Origin: Chloroflexota bacterium
Lineage (GTDB): Bacteria; Chloroflexota; Anaerolineae; Aggregatilineales; Phototrophicaceae
Reading direction: 5' to 3'
Length of the DNA: 36,444 nucleotides
NCBI GenBank assembly: GCA_026706445.1
Contig: JAPOYT010000270.1
Coordinates: forward strand, 7,369-43,812
Notes under the pieces: model-generated
What the model saw: the letters and a program-made list of their open reading frames with translations, nothing else
Database searches by the model: none
What the model was told of the DNA's origin: nothing
Part shown: piece after piece, positions 34,189 to 36,444 of the stretch
Layout of the letters: each line of letters opens with the position of its first letter
How positions within the stretch are numbered: the stretch's first letter is position 1
Made by a program: the position numbers and the translations under genes

Positions 34189-34217
34189 TTGAAGACGGCG
34201 CGTCAGTCTTCTATTAT
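34189..34217 (+). promoter_or_regulatory. Sigma-70-type promoter of cassette 3, spanning a palindrome
   Basis: TTGAAG (34189-34194), a 17-nt spacer, then TATTAT (34212-34217), 44 nt before the ATG at 34262. A 6-bp inverted repeat GAAGAC...GTCTTC (34191-34211) fills the spacer, a plausible operator also facing the divergent GH127 gene. Confidence 0.5.
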
Positions 34218-34261
34218 CTATCCACTTGCAAAACAACATACCATCAAAAAAGGGATGCTAA

Positions 34262-34684
34262 ATGAGACTTGGCTGGTCGGTGCTCTGCAGAGACTTTGAA
34301 CAACACGAAGACGGAACCGTGACATTGAAGGAGGTGTTCGCGGATGCGATTCTTCGGATTGACATTGAAGAGCCACCGCCCCTGCAAGCAACACTAAACC
34401 CACCTGTCATCCTGCTTTCGTATTGGTTCAGGGAATCTGAATCGGACAAGAGAAGATACCCTGCTGTTCTGCGAATACTGTCCCCCGAGGACAATCAAAC
34501 ATTGACGGAATGGCATTTTGGAATCGACTTTATGTTGACTGACAGTCGTCTCACGAAATTCCAATTGGGCGAACTTGAATTTGTCGGCGCAGGATTGTAC
34601 GAGATACATATTGAAGTAATGGAATTCGGCGAGTGGAATCTGCTGTCTCGGAATAGCATCTATGTGAGCGATGAGCTATCATGA
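34262..34684 (+). CDS. Small paralogous protein of cassette 3 (DUF6941-like, unknown function)
   Basis: 140 aa, the most divergent of the three. It keeps MRxxWxxLC (MRLGWSVLC), GTVTLKEVF, PPVILLSYWFRESESDKRRY, the late GAGLYEIHIEV strand and GEWNLLS near the end. AT-richer in codon use than the GH127 gene beside it. Own promoter at 34189-34217. The stop TGA lies 6 nt before the ATG of a tiny gene, the same layout as cassettes 1 and 2. Confidence 0.72.
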   Translation: MRLGWSVLCRDFEQHEDGTVTLKEVFADAILRIDIEEPPPLQATLNPPVILLSYWFRESESDKRRYPAVLRILSPEDNQTLTEWHFGIDFMLTDSRLTKFQLGELEFVGAGLYEIHIEVMEFGEWNLLSRNSIYVSDELS

Positions 34685-34690
34685 GCTAAG

Positions 34691-34873
34691 ATGACAATTG
34701 GAGAATTCGTCGTGAAACAAAACAATTGGGTCACTTGCAACACACCCATCACCGAGTATATCTGCGACTCCAAGGGCATCCGCCTCGTGTCGTCAAAGAA
34801 ACCGCGCCATAACGCTCTGCACAATCGCCTCAAGCCCGCGGCCGACAAGAAAAAGCGCGAAGAATCCAAATAG
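34691..34873 (+). CDS. Small basic protein after the cassette 3 gene
   Basis: 60 aa, starts MTIGEFVVKQNNWVTC, ends in a lysine/arginine-rich, charged tail (RLKPAADKKKREESK). Position and tail character match the partners of cassettes 1 and 2, but no convincing sequence alignment was found, so it may be an analogue or a strongly diverged homologue. No hydrophobic segment. Confidence 0.5.
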   Translation: MTIGEFVVKQNNWVTCNTPITEYICDSKGIRLVSSKKPRHNALHNRLKPAADKKKREESK

Positions 34874-34920
34874 CGGCGTGGCGGTTTGTGCGGCGTTCCT
34901 AGCCCGATCTGCATTCCTCT

Positions 34921-35745
34921 CTATTTATACCCCGTGAAGACGACGCCCTGGATAAATATGCGCTGGGCAAAGAAGAAGACGATGATCAAAGGCATCATCA
35001 CAACCAGGGAAGCTGCCATCAGCGAATTCCATTCGGTACCGTAAGTACCCTGAAAATAGCGCAATCCCAGCGCCAGCGTCGCCTTGTCAGTATCGGACAA
35101 GAATATCAGCGGGCGGAAAAAGTCATTCCAATGATACTGGAACGAGAATATCGCAACCGCCGCCAGCACCGGTACCGAAAGCGGCAGCGTAATCCGCCAG
35201 AATACGCCGAACTTCGAGCAACCATCAAGCAGCGCCGCCTCATCCAGTTCGCGCGAAATCGTCATGAAATACTGCCGAATCAAGAAAATGTAGAATGGAT
35301 TGCCGAACCAGGACGGGATTACAAGCGGCCAATACGTGTCGTACATTCCGAAGTACCGAAATATCAGAAAATCCGGGATTAGCGTCACTTGCCGCGGCAG
35401 CATCATAGTGGCAAGCACGACGATGAACAGCGCATCCCGCCCGCGCCAACGCAAACGCGAAAACGCATAAGCCACTACCGCCGATACACCCAATTCTCCA
35501 ATCAAGGTCGCGCCTACGATCAGCAGCGTATTGCCGAGATAGAGATCGAAGGGCAGCTTGGTTAGCGCGCGTGGGTAATTTTCCAATACGACTGGGTTTG
35601 GAATGAACTCCGGCGGCCAGCGGAAGACGTGCATCCAGGCGAAGGGCATCAGGATGACGATGGCGCCGGCGCAAAGCAAGCAGTAAACCACCGCCTTGCC
35701 CACCGCGTTTCGCACGTTCAGACCGATGAATAAGCCCTTGCTCAT
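34921..35745 (-). CDS. Sugar-type ABC importer permease, MalG-like
   Basis: 274 aa from ATG at 35745, which overlaps the upstream permease stop (ATGA, 35742-35745). Six helices, with the EAA coupling loop ELDEAALLDGCSKFGVFWRITLPLSVP and family C-terminus FFAQRIFIQGVVFTGYK. At the first periplasmic loop the usual WMxSTSLKxxxEVFxxPPxxIP is shortened to WMHVFRWPPEFIP, so about 10 residues seem to be missing in frame. Partner of the MalF-like permease; these belong to CUT1-type importers for oligo- or monosaccharides. The receptor gene should lie beyond the right edge. Confidence 0.93.
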   Translation of the reverse strand: MSKGLFIGLNVRNAVGKAVVYCLLCAGAIVILMPFAWMHVFRWPPEFIPNPVVLENYPRALTKLPFDLYLGNTLLIVGATLIGELGVSAVVAYAFSRLRWRGRDALFIVVLATMMLPRQVTLIPDFLIFRYFGMYDTYWPLVIPSWFGNPFYIFLIRQYFMTISRELDEAALLDGCSKFGVFWRITLPLSVPVLAAVAIFSFQYHWNDFFRPLIFLSDTDKATLALGLRYFQGTYGTEWNSLMAASLVVMMPLIIVFFFAQRIFIQGVVFTGYK

Positions 35746-36444
35746 TCGTTGGCTTCGCCTTCGTAATAGACCCAGGACTTCGCCGTGCGGAAAAGCACGA
35801 GCGTTAATAGGAGGATGACCACAAATAGCAGCCAAGCCAGCGCCGAAGCGTAGCCCATCTGGAAATCCTGGAATGCCTTGCGATATAGATAAAGGATGAA
35901 GAACAGCGATGCGTTAGCGGGACCGCCATTGGTCATGATGAAGGCTTCGGTGAAGATCTGCATGGAAAATATGACGCCAACGATCAACTGGAAGAAAATG
36001 GTCGGGCTGAGCATGGGCAAAGTGATATGGCGTATCCGCCGCCACCAGTTGGCGCCATCAATTTCGGCCGCTTCATAGAGATCAGTCGGTATCGATTGCA
36101 ACCCCGCAAGGTAGATCACCATGCCGCCGCCGACGCTCCACAGGCGCATCACCACGAAAGAAGGTATGACCCAGGCGCGGTCCGCCAACCAGGCTGGACC
36201 TTGAATGCCGACAACATTGAGCGCCGCGTTGATCAAACCGAAATCGGAGGAGAAAATCCAGCGCCACATCAAAGCGACCGCCACGCCGGACAGGATCGCG
36301 GGCAAATAATAAATCGTTCGAAATGTCGACAGCCCGCGGATATTCGTATTAAGCAGCATGGCGATGGCAAGCCCGAAGACGATGTTCAACGGGATTGACA
36401 CCGCTGAGAATACAACGGTGATCTTCAGAGAATGCATGGCGTAT
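35742..36444 (-). CDS. Sugar-type ABC importer permease, MalF-like (5' end missing)
   Basis: The frame is open to the right edge. An in-frame ATG at 36437 (MHSLKITVVFSAVSI) corresponds to the internal N-SLK-T segment before the transport domain of MalF-type permeases, so the gene certainly extends beyond the window. The EAA loop IPTDLYEAAEIDGANWWRRIRHITLPMLSP is complete. The C-terminus overlaps the start of the MalG-like gene by 4 nt. The closeness of GH127 suggests arabino-oligosaccharides as substrate, by inference only. Confidence 0.93.
   Translation of the reverse strand, partial: YAMHSLKITVVFSAVSIPLNIVFGLAIAMLLNTNIRGLSTFRTIYYLPAILSGVAVALMWRWIFSSDFGLINAALNVVGIQGPAWLADRAWVIPSFVVMRLWSVGGGMVIYLAGLQSIPTDLYEAAEIDGANWWRRIRHITLPMLSPTIFFQLIVGVIFSMQIFTEAFIMTNGGPANASLFFILYLYRKAFQDFQMGYASALAWLLFVVILLLTLVLFRTAKSWVYYEGEANE

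Noticed and set aside
1-36444. tRNA, rRNA, integrase or insertion sequence
   Set aside because: Scanned by eye on both strands; no cloverleaf ending in CCA, no transposase or integrase motif, and no attachment-site duplication were recognised.

Overview
The window looks like GC-rich chromosomal DNA from a free-living heterotroph, most probably a Chloroflexota (Anaerolineae/Caldilinea-like) bacterium. This is an inference from content: oligopeptide-type ABC importers with Sec-signalled binding proteins, many Gfo/Idh/MocA oxidoreductases, a secreted beta-helix protein with a C-terminal LysM, and short GC-rich intergenic palindromes. No rRNA, tRNA, phage or CRISPR sequence was seen, so the taxonomy is a moderate-to-low confidence call.

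Layout. 1-4.7 kb (minus): the N-terminal part of a family-5 solute-binding protein that runs off the left edge, then a coupled pair of a D-xylonate dehydratase (YjhG/YagF type) and a double SnoaL-like protein. 5-5.8 kb (plus): an SDR dehydrogenase. 5.8-8.0 kb (plus): a visibly AT-richer pair, a beta-class DNA methyltransferase overlapping an unrecognised 385-aa protein that is probably its restriction endonuclease. 8-10.8 kb (minus): a SulP permease fused to STAS and cyclic-nucleotide-binding domains, with a small two-helix membrane protein. 10.8-12 kb (plus): a Gfo/Idh oxidoreductase. 12-19.4 kb (minus): a six-gene operon of binding protein, two permeases, two ATPases and a Gfo/Idh oxidoreductase, with overlapping genes. 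19.7-22.4 kb (minus): another Gfo/Idh protein, then an amidohydrolase abutting a Rieske protein. 22.6-24.5 kb: a xylose-isomerase-like TIM barrel (plus) and an NAD-dependent epimerase (minus), convergent.

24.6-36.4 kb holds the least explained material. Three copies of a small paralogous gene (137-140 aa) lie at 24.6, 27.5 and 34.3 kb. Each is followed within about 25 nt by one or two tiny genes (48-66 aa), most of them with a basic, proline-rich tail. One tiny gene (27171-27317) is only 48 codons long. The middle copy sits between the two halves of a heterodimeric ABC exporter, whose NBD motifs show the classic split into one degenerate and one canonical ATP site. Then come a secreted beta-helix/LysM protein, a GH127 beta-L-arabinofuranosidase, and two sugar-type ABC permeases, the last cut by the right edge.

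Taken together, most genes fit uptake and oxidation of plant- or algal-type saccharides: arabinofuranoside hydrolysis (GH127), import by oligosaccharide or monosaccharide ABC systems, NAD(P)-dependent oxidation or epimerisation (Gfo/Idh, SDR, epimerase, TIM barrel), and aldonate dehydration (YjhG type). Substrates are inferred, not shown. A dispersed palindromic repeat family (arms GTAGGGGCGAGC / GCTCGCCCCTAC) occupies several intergenic gaps, including one between co-transcribed ATPase genes.
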